Of a stretch of DNA of 64,000 bases, positions 53,501 to 62,567 are shown in pieces; position 1 is the stretch's first letter; each line of letters begins with the position of its first letter. The stretch is taken from NCBI GenBank assembly GCA_012735215.1, contig JAAYHX010000016.1:117113-181112 (forward strand), read 5' to 3'. The translations under genes were made by a program, and so were the position numbers. The stretch is from Tissierellia bacterium. Its GTDB lineage: Bacteria; Bacillota; Clostridia; Tissierellales; Tepidimicrobiaceae. Under the pieces are notes generated by a model, which was not told where the DNA came from, did no database searches, and saw only the letters and a program-made list of their open reading frames with translations.

Positions 53501-55996
53501 GTAGATGACATAAGAGGAATAATATTGGCAAATATAAATTTAGGTTTAATATATCTAAACACATGTAGATACAACAAGGCCTATGATTGTTATAAAGCCT
53601 TGGAAGAATACTATCCTAAATATAAAGACGTAAGCGTAGATTTAGAGACCCAATATTTTAATTTTCTAGGATCCTTTTACTTATTCTTCGGCAAATGGGA
53701 TGAGGCTAAAAAGTGGAATTTCAAGGCCATGAAACAGTTTCATCAATATGATAATGTTTCTGGTTACCTAGCAGCCAAATTCAAGCTTGCTTTAACTGAT
53801 TATTTTAGCAAAAGGACATTTGATAAAGAACAACTTGAAGAAATTAGGAAGGAATTGAAGAGTAAGAAAATAAACTATATTAGGAGAAAAGCCTTAATAT
53901 ACTTAGGAATAATATCATTATTGGAAGAAGATTACGGCTACCTTAAGGATATATTAGCAGAAGACGAGGAAATGAAAGAATATAGTACAAAGAACTTTGA
54001 CTATATACGTGAAATGCTGGAATATGCCGTAACAGATGACAAAAAAAGCCGTACAGACCTCATTATCTTAGAAGAAAAGTTGAAGCAATACAATTTCTTG
54101 GACTCAGCTATGATAGTCAGTTTACTGTTAGCCTTTAGAGCCTATGAAAGGGGAAATTATTTTCAATCCTTTAATTACTATGTAGAAGCCTTAGATTTGA
54201 TATACACCTTGATTAAAGATGTATCTGTGAGAGAACTGCAAATAAGCTTTATCAAGGCTAGAAGATCTGATTTCATCAAGGACAAGTTGGCCAAGGTGAT
54301 ATTGGAAGTTTTTGGTGAAGAAATAAATTGGACAAGAATTGATGAATTAAAGGACAAGGATAGCATAGAAAGATACTTTGACTATTCTTCCCTATTAGAG
54401 CTGATGGATAAGGTTCAATATTCAAAGCTTGTAGCCAATAGTGTTTTATATAGGGATATAGTATATGTTATGGATATTCCAGCTCTAATTAATGAGTTAA
54501 CAGATGATTATAGATACAATTTAGAATTCATACTAAAATTCCTATGTAAAGAAACCTTAGCTCAGAGAGGATACATCCTAGTTTACGAAGAGTCGAAGAA
54601 TGAATATATTCCCCTCATCCAATTTCCTCAAGAAGCAAATAGAAGGGCTAATCAAAATCTTTTAGCCCTAGCTAACAGGTACGAAGAAGGGATACTATTA
54701 AGCACCTCCATGGAGTCAAATATAATAGGCTTGTACAAGGAGCTGCTGCCTAAAAACACTAAGGCCCTCATATGTGTACCTATAAAAGTTAAGGGGAAAA
54801 AGGTTAAGGTTGATAAAGAAAGAAGAAAAAATAATGATAATACCCAAGCCAGTGATGGCTTTATATTACTGGAGACCAACAGATTGTTTAATAGATTTGA
54901 TCAAAAAAGTATTCTCTTAATAAGAAATCTAACTAACATAGTACACTTTAATATTGAGAATTATAAATTAAGGTCCTTATCTACTATAGATAGATTAACC
55001 GGAACCTATACAAGAAAATATTTCGAAAATGAATTGACTAAGAGAATAAATGAATCTAAGATGAATCATAAGTCATTTGCTGTAGTTATGGGAGACATTG
55101 ACAATTTTAAGGCTGTAAATGATACCTATGGTCATAATGTAGGGGATATAGTCTTGTCCAAGATTGGAAGACATATAATGGACAATGTTAGGAAAACAGA
55201 TGTTGTTGCTAGATACGGTGGTGAGGAGTTTGTAATCCTGCTTAATAATGTAACCGAAGAACAAGCAATTAGAGTTGCAGACAACTTAAGAGAAGGTATA
55301 TCTAAACTCAATATTCATAGTATTGATAATAGTATTACCATAAGCCTTGGGGTCTCCATGTTCCCCAAACACAGCCAGTTTAAAGAAGAATTGATAATTA
55401 AAGCAGACCAGGCTTTATATAGTGCTAAGGAAAAGGGTAAAAACAGGGTAGTAATGTGGAACCCTAATTTATCAAATGCCTTAAATAGATTAGATAAACT
55501 AGCAGGAATCCTAACAGGAAATATCAATAATGATCAAGCTAATGTATTAGCCCTACTGGATACCATAGGTATCGTAAAAGAAAACATTAGTAAGGACAAA
55601 AAGATATTTTCCTTCTTAGGTAAAGTAATAGAAGCCCTACAGGCTGAATACTGTACCCTAATTGAACTAGGGGAGAAGGGGAAAGTGTTATCAAACTATT
55701 CAAGGAAAAGACTAAATAAGCATTGGACAGATAATACTAACATAAACTACGAAATAGTTAAAAGGGTTATTGCAAGTAAAAGAGGAGAGTTTTTGATAGA
55801 TTGGGATATTGGGAATGAAGCTCTTATGAACCAAAAGATACCTAATTGGCAATCGGTTATTGTACTACCCTTGATGAAAAACAATCACATTAAAGGCGTT
55901 GGTTACATGACTGTGCCTATAAAAGAGAAAGAATTTGACTACAATTCCTACAATCTTGCAAAAGCCTTATGGGATATTTTTTCAACCATTATGTAG
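50594..55996 (+). CDS. Pseudokinase / AAA-type ATPase / TPR / GAF / GGDEF giant signalling protein
   Basis: 1800 residues. Residues 1-265 resemble a Ser/Thr kinase, but the catalytic HRD reads YKL (134-136) and DFG reads DMA (154-156), so it should be a pseudokinase. A STAND/AAA-like ATPase follows with P-loop CGDEGVGKSR (K324). Residues about 700-1150 are TPR-like helical repeats (NNIGEVYMNKCEYEKAKNYF). A GAF-like region (about 1290-1450) precedes a diguanylate cyclase with RYGGEEF (GGEEF 1542-1546) and an intact inhibitory I-site RxxD (1533-1536) five residues before it. A second GAF-like region ends the protein. It should make c-di-GMP. Related PknK-type kinase-ATPase-TPR sensors are known. 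The trigger is unknown. Confidence 0.85.
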   Translation: MKLVDNRYKVNKLVKDTNYYTIYEVVDLWDSDRKLLMKVYITEKQSKVIDYFINNFISMSRIKHPYLLSCKQFSIMKSIDGKMLKFKQYYSTAELLDAPCLEDIYNDLSLKEKIQTILKVCSILDYLHYKGIVYKLLSPTHIFVDDAINIKLMDMASIYERIANVDYDNIARFFIAPEVLLQNEDNISPSADKYSLGMLMAYLLTDNFYKDEQVPYTYKPRLKLTKDQIDFLNQVISILTNKNPFVRDIRIHDLIEDIINVFDIDYKYDLVKERGTLDFETTIIGRDKELQRIMDYDAQILKENKYGNSFTKMFLICGDEGVGKSRLLKEVAYRLRMRGREVYSLEINDSNNSNLMPISEILRQTFKNTPKNIYEKYAKEFIGILPELELKIGKNLTNNISDQRNRFRLYDRITKYFEDFTSSKEDTVYLIIDNIEETSIDFLFLIDYLLHRITYGNVELIVSFNEKRASKFSDKYDIFTRWMENNYIETIKIGNFNLDEIGQFVRQILGINYRPVKFSAVLLKECRGNPKYMEYMIRDLYAKGDLYFAEEGFWEVKNKSFSGVGFPSSLDDALINQLKKTKREHMYIMKILSASQFSVAKAVLYKMANMDQEELDKVLEELVTMRLVDEAFSDWGFSYSIFNVELKKYIYNRISESEKVEIHTKLAQLLEDNYSNSHETMMDELIHQLVSSNKREKAISLLVDLANKQSSIYGSKSLLLWETAYEICKNTDLVHIFSILESLGQIYFVRGKNDEALKIYSELYEKALKSNQMKYCIIANLGIAEIYYQKGLSDKALEKTKETIELAEKIECLRGIAESRLLYCKILCFSSKFETLYTRLDETKEFVLKHNIRETFGKLYNLIGLYHYYNGNTMEAIKNFQKSYQYFVEHGQVIDSTRPLNNIAIINFDNGLYDEAMQYYKAALDIADKHEVLNLKIVYLNNIGEVYMNKCEYEKAKNYFEESGEIAALVDDIRGIILANINLGLIYLNTCRYNKAYDCYKALEEYYPKYKDVSVDLETQYFNFLGSFYLFFGKWDEAKKWNFKAMKQFHQYDNVSGYLAAKFKLALTDYFSKRTFDKEQLEEIRKELKSKKINYIRRKALIYLGIISLLEEDYGYLKDILAEDEEMKEYSTKNFDYIREMLEYAVTDDKKSRTDLIILEEKLKQYNFLDSAMIVSLLLAFRAYERGNYFQSFNYYVEALDLIYTLIKDVSVRELQISFIKARRSDFIKDKLAKVILEVFGEEINWTRIDELKDKDSIERYFDYSSLLELMDKVQYSKLVANSVLYRDIVYVMDIPALINELTDDYRYNLEFILKFLCKETLAQRGYILVYEESKNEYIPLIQFPQEANRRANQNLLALANRYEEGILLSTSMESNIIGLYKELLPKNTKALICVPIKVKGKKVKVDKERRKNNDNTQASDGFILLETNRLFNRFDQKSILLIRNLTNIVHFNIENYKLRSLSTIDRLTGTYTRKYFENELTKRINESKMNHKSFAVVMGDIDNFKAVNDTYGHNVGDIVLSKIGRHIMDNVRKTDVVARYGGEEFVILLNNVTEEQAIRVADNLREGISKLNIHSIDNSITISLGVSMFPKHSQFKEELIIKADQALYSAKEKGKNRVVMWNPNLSNALNRLDKLAGILTGNINNDQANVLALLDTIGIVKENISKDKKIFSFLGKVIEALQAEYCTLIELGEKGKVLSNYSRKRLNKHWTDNTNINYEIVKRVIASKRGEFLIDWDIGNEALMNQKIPNWQSVIVLPLMKNNHIKGVGYMTVPIKEKEFDYNSYNLAKALWDIFSTIM

Positions 55997-56040
55997 CCAT
56001 ATAGTATATTGGATTCTTAATTAGAAATGGGGAGATCTAT

Positions 56041-57057
56041 ATGACAACAACAATAAAAGACGTTGCCAGGCTTGCGGGGGTATCCATATCCACAGTATCT
56101 AGGGTTATAAACAACTCAAAACCCGTCAGTCCTGAGGTAAGAAAAAGGGTTTTAGAAGCAATTGAGCTGCTTGATTATAAGCCCAATGAAGTTGCAAGAA
56201 GTCTAGTTACAAGGAAGTCCAACCTGATAGGTGTAATAGTTACAGACATAGGAAACTTTTATGTAGCTGAAATGGTTAGAGGCATAGAGGAAATAGGCAG
56301 AATGTATAATTATGATATTATACTTTCAAGCAGCTATGGAAACATAGATGCTGAGTTGAAATTTGTAAAGTTCTTAACCAGGAAACAAGTTGAAGGAATT
56401 CTTTTGATTTCCGAGAGAGATGATAATGAGGTAGTAGATGAAATACAGAATTATAAAATACCCTTTATATATATCAATAGATATTACAATAGATACAACC
56501 TGCCTACCGTATCCATAGACAATAGCCGAGCCAGCACTGCTATGACAGAGTACCTAATAGAATTAGGCCATGAAAACTTACTATATGTTACCTACGGGAA
56601 TGATGACAATTATTCAGTTGAAAGGAAGAAGATAGAAGGATATAATAAAGCTATAAAGGATAAAGGCAAGAATGGGCTCATATACTATGCTAAGGGCTTT
56701 ACAATCGAAGATGGTTATAATATGGGTGATTCCATAATAGACTTTACTAGAAAAAATAATATAAGTGTTATTTTCTGTGGTCACGATGAACTGGCCATAG
56801 GGCTGATGAGCTACTGTTACGACAAAGGTATTTCAGTACCAGAAGATATTTCAATTTGCGGATATGGAGATGAAAGAATAGCTTCAATATACAGACCTAG
56901 GCTTACAACGGTAAGGGAACCCTTCTACGATACTGGGGCAGTAGCCATTAGGAGTGTTATCAAACAGATAAATGGTGAACAGTTAGAAGATAACAAGCTA
57001 CTGTTGCCATTCCAAATTATGAAAAGAGAAAGCTGTGCAAGAATAAAAGATAAGTAA
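56041..57057 (+). CDS. LacI-family transcriptional regulator
   Basis: 338 residues. The N-terminal HTH and hinge (TIKDVARLAGVSISTVSRVINNSKPVSPEVRKRV) are canonical. The periplasmic-binding-protein-like core (GVIVTDIGNFYVAEMVRGIEE ... CGYGDERIASIYRPRLTTVREP) binds an unknown, probably sugar, effector. No sugar operon is adjacent, so its targets are probably elsewhere. The ribosome site is GGGGAG. Confidence 0.95.
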   Translation: MTTTIKDVARLAGVSISTVSRVINNSKPVSPEVRKRVLEAIELLDYKPNEVARSLVTRKSNLIGVIVTDIGNFYVAEMVRGIEEIGRMYNYDIILSSSYGNIDAELKFVKFLTRKQVEGILLISERDDNEVVDEIQNYKIPFIYINRYYNRYNLPTVSIDNSRASTAMTEYLIELGHENLLYVTYGNDDNYSVERKKIEGYNKAIKDKGKNGLIYYAKGFTIEDGYNMGDSIIDFTRKNNISVIFCGHDELAIGLMSYCYDKGISVPEDISICGYGDERIASIYRPRLTTVREPFYDTGAVAIRSVIKQINGEQLEDNKLLLPFQIMKRESCARIKDK

Positions 57058-57102
57058 TTAGCAAGCATCTTTCTAGTATGATGGATTGATAGGAGAGAAA
57101 AA

Positions 57103-57663
57103 ATGAGAGCATTTATTGGATTTGATTTTTCAGAGGAATTAAAAAAACGTTTGACCGACATCCAAGCAAAACTAATCCATAAGACGGAGAAGGGTAGCTG
57201 GGTAAGCAATTCAAATTTTCATCTGACCTTAAAATTCTTAGGGGAAATTGATGAAAACCAGATTGATTCCATCGATGAAATATTAAAAAAACTATCTACA
57301 ACTAGGTTTCCTATCAATGTCTATTTAGATGACTTAGGATATTTTAATAAAAAAGGCAATGAATACCGGGTAGTATGGTTAGGTCTAAAGGGTCAAATAG
57401 ATGATATTGATTCCATGTACCATGAACTGGAGAAAGAAATGCATAATATAGGTTTTGAAAAGGAAGGCAGAAGATTTAGCCCTCACATTACTTTAGGCAG
57501 AAGAGTTAGAACAAAGGTAGACTTTAATGAGCTAAAGGTTCTTGTTGAACCACTATTAGGAGAAAGATTTATACTAGACAACTTAGTACTTATGAAGAGC
57601 CAGGTTAAAATGGGGAAAAGGGTATATACTCCAATCCTATCCCATAAGCTAAAAAATATATAA
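57103..57663 (+). CDS. thpR: RNA 2',3'-cyclic phosphodiesterase
   Basis: A 186-residue 2H phosphoesterase (formerly 2'-5' RNA ligase). The two catalytic HxTx motifs are present: HLTLKFLG near residue 40 and HITLGRR near residue 128. It hydrolyses 2',3'-cyclic phosphate RNA ends. The start is MRAFIGFDF behind AGGAGAG. It may be co-transcribed with the LacI gene 45 bases upstream. Confidence 0.93.
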   Translation: MRAFIGFDFSEELKKRLTDIQAKLIHKTEKGSWVSNSNFHLTLKFLGEIDENQIDSIDEILKKLSTTRFPINVYLDDLGYFNKKGNEYRVVWLGLKGQIDDIDSMYHELEKEMHNIGFEKEGRRFSPHITLGRRVRTKVDFNELKVLVEPLLGERFILDNLVLMKSQVKMGKRVYTPILSHKLKNI

Positions 57664-57669
57664 ATACTA

Positions 57670-57695
57670 ACCACAGACAATCTCTGTGGTTTTTG
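57670..57695 (+). terminator. Terminator of thpR
   Basis: 8-bp stem ACCACAGA / TCTGTGGT, CAATC loop and five Ts. Confidence 0.9.
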
Positions 57696-57711
57696 TGCTT
57701 GTACCTTCAGA

Positions 57712-57735
57712 GCTAGTTCAAAGGCTAGTCTAAAG
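57712..57735 (+). repeat. Tandem 12-base direct repeat upstream of ftcD
   Basis: GCTAGTTCAAAG followed directly by GCTAGTCTAAAG (two differences), about 30 bases before the ftcD start. It could be a regulator site or chance. Confidence 0.45.
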
Positions 57736-57764
57736 GAAAAAATAAAAACAAAAGGGGGATGAAT

Positions 57765-58661
57765 ATGGCAAGATTAATCGAATGCATACCAAACTTTAGT
57801 GAAGGCAGAGACAAGGAAGTAGTTGAAAAGATAGTTGATGAAATAAGAAATACAGATAATGTAAAACTATTAGACTACTCTATGGATGCAGATCATAATC
57901 GCTGTGTGGTAACCTTTGTTGGGGAACCAGATCAAGTTATTGAAGCTGCCTTTAAAGCTGCTAAGGCCGCAGCAGAATTAATAGACATGACCAAGCACAC
58001 TGGCGGTCATCCAAGAATGGGAGCTACAGATGTAATACCCCTAGTTCCCATATCTGATGTTACCATGGAGGAATGCATTGAGTATTCTAAATTACTAGGC
58101 AAGAGAATAGGGGAAGAATTAAATATTCCCGTATTTCTATATGAGAGATCAGCCACATCAAGAGAAAGAGAAAATCTAGCAGACATAAGAAGGGGACAAT
58201 ATGAAGGCATGGCAGAAAAATTACAACAAGAAGAATGGAAGCCAGACTTTGGGCCAGCTGAGCTTAATGTAAAGGCAGGAGTTACTGCTGTAGGAGCTAG
58301 ACCACCCCTTATTGCATATAACGTAAACCTAGGAACCAATGATTTAGAAATCGCTAAGAAGATTGCAAAAGTTGTAAGAGCTAAAACTGGAGGATTTACC
58401 TACTGTAAAGCCATTGGATTGGAAATTAAGGAAAGAAATATTGTTCAAGTATCCATGAATCTGGTTGATTATACTAAGACTTCTATTTTCAGAGTTTTTG
58501 ATACGATAGAGAGGGAAGCAAGAAGATATGGGGTAAATGTTATTGGCAGTGAAATAATAGGCCTAGTACCAATGCAAGCCTTGGTAGATGTAGCTGATTA
58601 TTATTTAAGACTAGAGAACTTCAGCTCAGATCAGATACTTGAAACTAAAATATATGAATAG
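57765..58661 (+). CDS. ftcD: Glutamate formimidoyltransferase
   Basis: About 298 residues, the transferase domain only, without the cyclodeaminase domain of the fused enzymes. It moves the formimino group of N-formimino-L-glutamate to tetrahydrofolate in histidine breakdown. Characteristic segments are IECIPNFSEGRD, LLDYSMDADHNRCVVTFVG, TKHTGGHPRMGATDVIPLVP and ARPPLIAYNVNLGT; the conserved His is in the DADHNRCV block. The start is taken at 57765, spaced 6 bases from GGGGG; an in-frame ATG at 57759 abuts that site. hutI follows by 9 bases. Confidence 0.95.
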   Translation: MARLIECIPNFSEGRDKEVVEKIVDEIRNTDNVKLLDYSMDADHNRCVVTFVGEPDQVIEAAFKAAKAAAELIDMTKHTGGHPRMGATDVIPLVPISDVTMEECIEYSKLLGKRIGEELNIPVFLYERSATSRERENLADIRRGQYEGMAEKLQQEEWKPDFGPAELNVKAGVTAVGARPPLIAYNVNLGTNDLEIAKKIAKVVRAKTGGFTYCKAIGLEIKERNIVQVSMNLVDYTKTSIFRVFDTIEREARRYGVNVIGSEIIGLVPMQALVDVADYYLRLENFSSDQILETKIYE

Positions 58662-58670
58662 GGTGATCCT

Positions 58671-59930
58671 ATGAAAGCAGATATTATTATTAAGAATATA
58701 GATAAGCTATATACTTTAAAGGGGCCAAACAGGCCTAGAGTCAAGGATGAAATGAGGCAGGTCGGTCTAATAGAGGACGGGGTAGTTGCCATAGAAGATG
58801 GCAAAATAATATATGTTGGGCAAGGACAATTGCCAGAAGATATTAAAACTGACGAGACTACTGTAATTATAGATGGACGTGGAAAGGTTGTAACCCCAGG
58901 TCTAGTAGACTCTCATACCCATTTAGTCCATGGGGGGTCTAGGGAAAACGAGCTAGCCATGAAATTAAAGGGAGTAAAATATCTAGATATTTTAGCCGCT
59001 GGGGGAGGAATACTAAGTACAGTAAATGCTACTAGAAATGCAACTTTTCAAGAACTCTATGATCAGGCTAAAAAGAGTCTGGATCGCATGCTTTCATATG
59101 GTGTTACAACCGTAGAAGCTAAAAGTGGATATGGCCTTGATGATTTTGATACAGAAATAAAACAGATGGAGGTAGCAATAAAGTTAGGTGAAGATCACCC
59201 AATAGATGTAATATCTACATTTATGGGAGCTCACGCCATTCCATCAAGATATAAGGATAATCCAGATCTATTTGTTGATGTAATAAAAAATGAGATGATT
59301 CCAGAAGTAGCAAAAAGAGGCCTTGCAAAGTTTTGCGATGTCTTCTGTGAAAAAGGTGTATTTACAGTAGAACAGACTAAGGACATACTAGAAACAGGAA
59401 AGCAATGGGGACTACTACCAAAGGTACATGCTGATGAAATAGAAACCTTAGGTGGAGCAGAATTAGCTGCTGAAATAGGATGTGTTTCTGCAGACCACCT
59501 GATAGCTGCCAGCGATAAGGGCATTAAGATGATGGCTGAAAAAGGGGTAATAGGGAATCTCCTTCCAGGCACATCTTTTAATCTACAATCTGGCAAACTA
59601 GCAAATGCTAGGAAGATGATTGAAGAAGGGGTCGCAGTAGCCCTATCAACCGATTATAACCCAGGAAGCTGTCCAACAGAAAACATGCAGCTAATAATGA
59701 GTTTTGCTTCTATAATGTTAAAGATGACCCCAGAAGAGGTATTGACAGCAGCAACCATAAATGGAGCAGCCTCTCTTAAGCTTGAAGAAGAGATAGGCAG
59801 TATAGAGGTTGGTAAAAAGGCAGATATAGTTGTATTTGATGTTCCAAATTTTGAGTATATAATTTATCATTTTGGAGTAAATCATACAGATAAGGTAATA
59901 AAAGACGGAAAAGTAGTTTTTAGTAAATAG
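58671..59930 (+). CDS. hutI: Imidazolonepropionase
   Basis: A 419-residue amidohydrolase converting imidazolonepropionate to N-formimino-glutamate, the step just before FtcD. The metal and substrate residues are in DSHTHLVHGGSRENE, the FMGAHAIP block, KVHADEIETLGGAELA, SADHLIAAS and STDYNPGSCPTENM. The length is typical. With ftcD it forms a two-gene unit; hutH and hutU are not in the window. A 14-bp hairpin follows. Confidence 0.95.
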   Translation: MKADIIIKNIDKLYTLKGPNRPRVKDEMRQVGLIEDGVVAIEDGKIIYVGQGQLPEDIKTDETTVIIDGRGKVVTPGLVDSHTHLVHGGSRENELAMKLKGVKYLDILAAGGGILSTVNATRNATFQELYDQAKKSLDRMLSYGVTTVEAKSGYGLDDFDTEIKQMEVAIKLGEDHPIDVISTFMGAHAIPSRYKDNPDLFVDVIKNEMIPEVAKRGLAKFCDVFCEKGVFTVEQTKDILETGKQWGLLPKVHADEIETLGGAELAAEIGCVSADHLIAASDKGIKMMAEKGVIGNLLPGTSFNLQSGKLANARKMIEEGVAVALSTDYNPGSCPTENMQLIMSFASIMLKMTPEEVLTAATINGAASLKLEEEIGSIEVGKKADIVVFDVPNFEYIIYHFGVNHTDKVIKDGKVVFSK

Positions 59931-59951
59931 ACAACTAATACAGGTGGTTTT

Positions 59952-59996
59952 ATGGACCTTAAGCCTGTTCCTAGATAGGGCTTAAGGTCCATTTCC
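59952..59996 (+). terminator. Hairpin after hutI
   Basis: 14-bp stem ATGGACCTTAAGCC / GGCTTAAGGTCCAT with a 13-base loop and a TTTCCTTTG tail. Confidence 0.75.
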
Positions 59997-60131
59997 TTTG
60001 AAATTATTTCATTTATTTCGACATTTTACTCTATCATTGATAAAATATGAAATTAGAGAAGGAAATTCGTATTTTCTGTAGAATATTATTAGAGTGTATT
60101 GAAATTATAGGGAAAGGAAGGGTGATAAGCT

Positions 60132-60590
60132 GTGGCTGAAATGCAATATGTGGTTTTTAATATAAATAAAGAAGAATTCGGCATTGATATCATGAAGGTG
60201 AAAGAAATCATAACCTATAAAGAACCTACCCATATACCAAACTGTCCAGACTTTGTTGAAGGTGTATTGAACTATAGGGGCAAGGTAATTCCAGTAATAA
60301 ATTTAAAGAAGAGATTCCAAATGGGAGATACTGACCTTACAAAGGAGACAAGAATAATAGTAATAAGCTTAAATGATAGAGAAATTGGTTTTATAGTTGA
60401 TGAAGCTTCTCAAACTATAAGGTTAGACGAAGATCAGATTGATCCTGCACCTGATGTAATTTCAAAAGTTGATAGAAGATTTATAAGTGGAGTAGGTAAA
60501 ATCAACGAAAGTAGACTGTTGATTATATTGAATTTACACAATGTACTAACAGATGCAGAAAAGGATGTAATAGAAGAAATGGAATTATAA
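60132..60590 (+). CDS. CheW-like chemotaxis coupling protein
   Basis: 152 residues, a single CheW domain that normally links chemoreceptors to the kinase CheA. Typical segments are YVVFNINKEEFGIDIMKVKEII, IPNCPDFVEGVLNYRGKVIPVINLKKRF and IGFIVDEASQTIRL. The start codon is GTG. No cheA, receptor or flagellar gene is nearby; instead a DegS-type kinase and a DegU-type regulator follow within 16 bases. It may work outside classical chemotaxis. Confidence 0.92.
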   Translation: MAEMQYVVFNINKEEFGIDIMKVKEIITYKEPTHIPNCPDFVEGVLNYRGKVIPVINLKKRFQMGDTDLTKETRIIVISLNDREIGFIVDEASQTIRLDEDQIDPAPDVISKVDRRFISGVGKINESRLLIILNLHNVLTDAEKDVIEEMEL

Positions 60591-60605
60591 AAATGGGGGA
60601 TTAAA

Positions 60606-61784
60606 GTGGAAGGTGCTACTCCTAACATTGAAAGAATAAACGACATATTAAATAGGGCTATTGATTCTATTGAAGGTTGCAAAGAGGAAATAGTGGACAT
60701 AGTAGAGCAGGCTAGAAATGATGTAATTTTAGCTGAAAAGGAGCTAAACTCCATAAATGAGCAAGTGAAGCAGATCACTATGCTAGTTGATAGGTTGGAA
60801 ATAGAAGAGAAAAAACACAGGATACTTCTCTCTAATGTAAATAAAAATTTCAATGTTTACTCAGAAATAGATTTTAAAGAAGCCTATGACAAAGCCAATA
60901 ATATTAGAATCCAACTTCTATTAAAAAGGGAAGAAGAAAAAAACTTAATCAAAAAGAGAAGGGAACAGGAAATACGTCTTAAATCAGCCCTTAATGTATA
61001 TAACCAAGCCAAGAAAGTGTGGAAATCAGTAAGTGTAGTAAATGAGTACTTAAAGGGCAATCTTGGGGAAATATTAGATACTGTAGATCATCTAAAGAAA
61101 AAGCAAGCTTTAGTCATAAGGATGATTGAAGCCCAGGAAGAAGAAAGGCATAAGCTGGCTATGGATATACATGACGGACCAGCTCAAGAAATGGCACATC
61201 TGCTGATTAAGGCAGAACTATGTGAAAGATTAGCAGAGATAGATAAGGACAGGTTCAAAGAGGAAATGGACAATTTTAAGTCCTTAGCAAGGGCAACATT
61301 AAAGGACTTGAGAAAGACAATTTTTGATTTAAGGCCCATGTCCTTGGATGACCTAGGCTTAATTTCTACATTAGAAAGATACATTGAAAACTTTGTTGAA
61401 TATTCTGGAATCCCAGTGGACTTTAAAGTAGTCGGTCATACCTATTCCATGAACAAGGCCATAGAAGTAGCTATTTTTAGAATGGTTCAAGAAGCTTTGA
61501 ACAATATAAGCAAACATTCCAAAGCAACAGAAGCAAAAGTTATAGTGGAGTTTACCCCAACTAGATTAAATGTAAGCATAATAGATAATGGAATTGGCTT
61601 TGATATGGATAAGTTGACCAAAAATGATAGTAGATCTATTACAGGATATGGATTAGCTAATATGAGAGAAAGAGCAGAACTTTTAGGAGGGAGCTTGACA
61701 ATAAAATCAGCTCCATCTAAGGGAACAAGGATCAGTTTCCATATATTGTTATCTAAGGAGGAGAACAAAAGTGACAGATACTAA
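60606..61784 (+). CDS. degS: DegS-type sensor histidine kinase
   Basis: 392 residues, cytoplasmic, without membrane helices. Residues about 1-170 are a long coiled-coil sensor region as in DegS. The HisKA_3 dimerisation domain follows with phospho-acceptor H189 in [11 protein letters not shown]. The ATPase domain has [25 protein letters not shown] and [16 protein letters not shown]. The start is GTG, shortly after cheW. Its end overlaps the regulator gene by 14 bases, so the pair is translationally coupled. DegS-DegU controls secretion, motility and development in Bacillus; the input here is unknown and the CheW neighbour is suggestive. Confidence 0.92.
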   Translation: MEGATPNIERINDILNRAIDSIEGCKEEIVDIVEQARNDVILAEKELNSINEQVKQITMLVDRLEIEEKKHRILLSNVNKNFNVYSEIDFKEAYDKANNIRIQLLLKREEEKNLIKKRREQEIRLKSALNVYNQAKKVWKSVSVVNEYLKGNLGEILDTVDHLKKKQALVIRMIEAQEEERHKLAMDIHDGPAQEMAHLLIKAELCERLAEIDKDRFKEEMDNFKSLARATLKDLRKTIFDLRPMSLDDLGLISTLERYIENFVEYSGIPVDFKVVGHTYSMNKAIEVAIFRMVQEALNNISKHSKATEAKVIVEFTPTRLNVSIIDNGIGFDMDKLTKNDSRSITGYGLANMRERAELLGGSLTIKSAPSKGTRISFHILLSKEENKSDRY

Positions 61785-62436
61785 CAAGATAACCCTTATA
61801 ATAGCAGATGATCATATGCTGATTAGGGAAGGATTAAAGCAGCTATTAGAACTAGAAGGCGACATATCCGTTGTAGCACAGGCTGGAAACGGACAAGAGG
61901 CCATAGAAAAAACTTTAGAATATAAACCTGATATACTCCTATTAGATATAAATATGCCAGAGATAAATGGCATAGATGTCTTAAGGCGACTGAAAGATGT
62001 TGGAGCAAACACTAAGGTAATAATATTAACGATACATGATGATAAAGAGTATTTGTTTGCTACTATGAAAATAAGAGCTGATGGGTACATATTAAAGGAT
62101 TCTGATGCCAATAGTTTAATAAGAGCTATTAGGGATGTTAATAGTGGCAGAACTTATATACAACCAAACCTTGCTAAAATGATGGTAGATGAGTTGAATT
62201 ACAAGGACGAGGAATCCAATGGTATGTTAAAAAAGATACGTTCCCTTACTAAAAGAGAATATGAAGTGTTGACATTAATAGCCGAAGGTCTAAACAACAA
62301 AGATATTGCTGATAAGCTATTCATAAGCGAGAAGACAGTAAAGAACCATGTATCCAGTATATTCAAGAAAATAGGGGTTAATGATAGAATACAGGCAGCT
62401 ATTTTTGCATTCAAAAACAATATAAAGAAGATATAA
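61771..62436 (+). CDS. degU: DegU-type (NarL/FixJ) response regulator
   Basis: 221 residues. The receiver domain has the acidic pair in [14 protein letters not shown], phospho-acceptor D59 in LLLDINMPE, and conserved Thr and Lys in ILTIHDD and YILKDSD. The C-terminal LuxR-type HTH reads [48 protein letters not shown]. It overlaps the kinase gene. Two hairpins follow. Confidence 0.93.
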   Translation: MTDTNKITLIIADDHMLIREGLKQLLELEGDISVVAQAGNGQEAIEKTLEYKPDILLLDINMPEINGIDVLRRLKDVGANTKVIILTIHDDKEYLFATMKIRADGYILKDSDANSLIRAIRDVNSGRTYIQPNLAKMMVDELNYKDEESNGMLKKIRSLTKREYEVLTLIAEGLNNKDIADKLFISEKTVKNHVSSIFKKIGVNDRIQAAIFAFKNNIKKI

Positions 62437-62460
62437 GAAGAATGTTATAAATTAATTTAA

Positions 62461-62500
62461 GGAAAGTTCTATAATAATTACTCCTTAAAAAGAACTTTCC
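62461..62500 (+). terminator. First hairpin after degU
   Basis: 10-bp stem GGAAAGTTCT / AGAACTTTCC with a 20-base loop and a TCTT tail. Confidence 0.6.
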
Positions 62501-62513
62501 TCTTACCAATAAA

Positions 62514-62541
62514 AAAGAAACCTTTTTGGGTTTCTTATTTT
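62514..62541. terminator. Second hairpin between degU and the LysR gene
   Basis: AAGAAACC / GGTTTCTT stem with A-rich and T-rich flanks, so it may stop transcription from both sides. Confidence 0.75.
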
Positions 62542-62567
62542 AACTCAAGCATATTATTATCTTCTTA

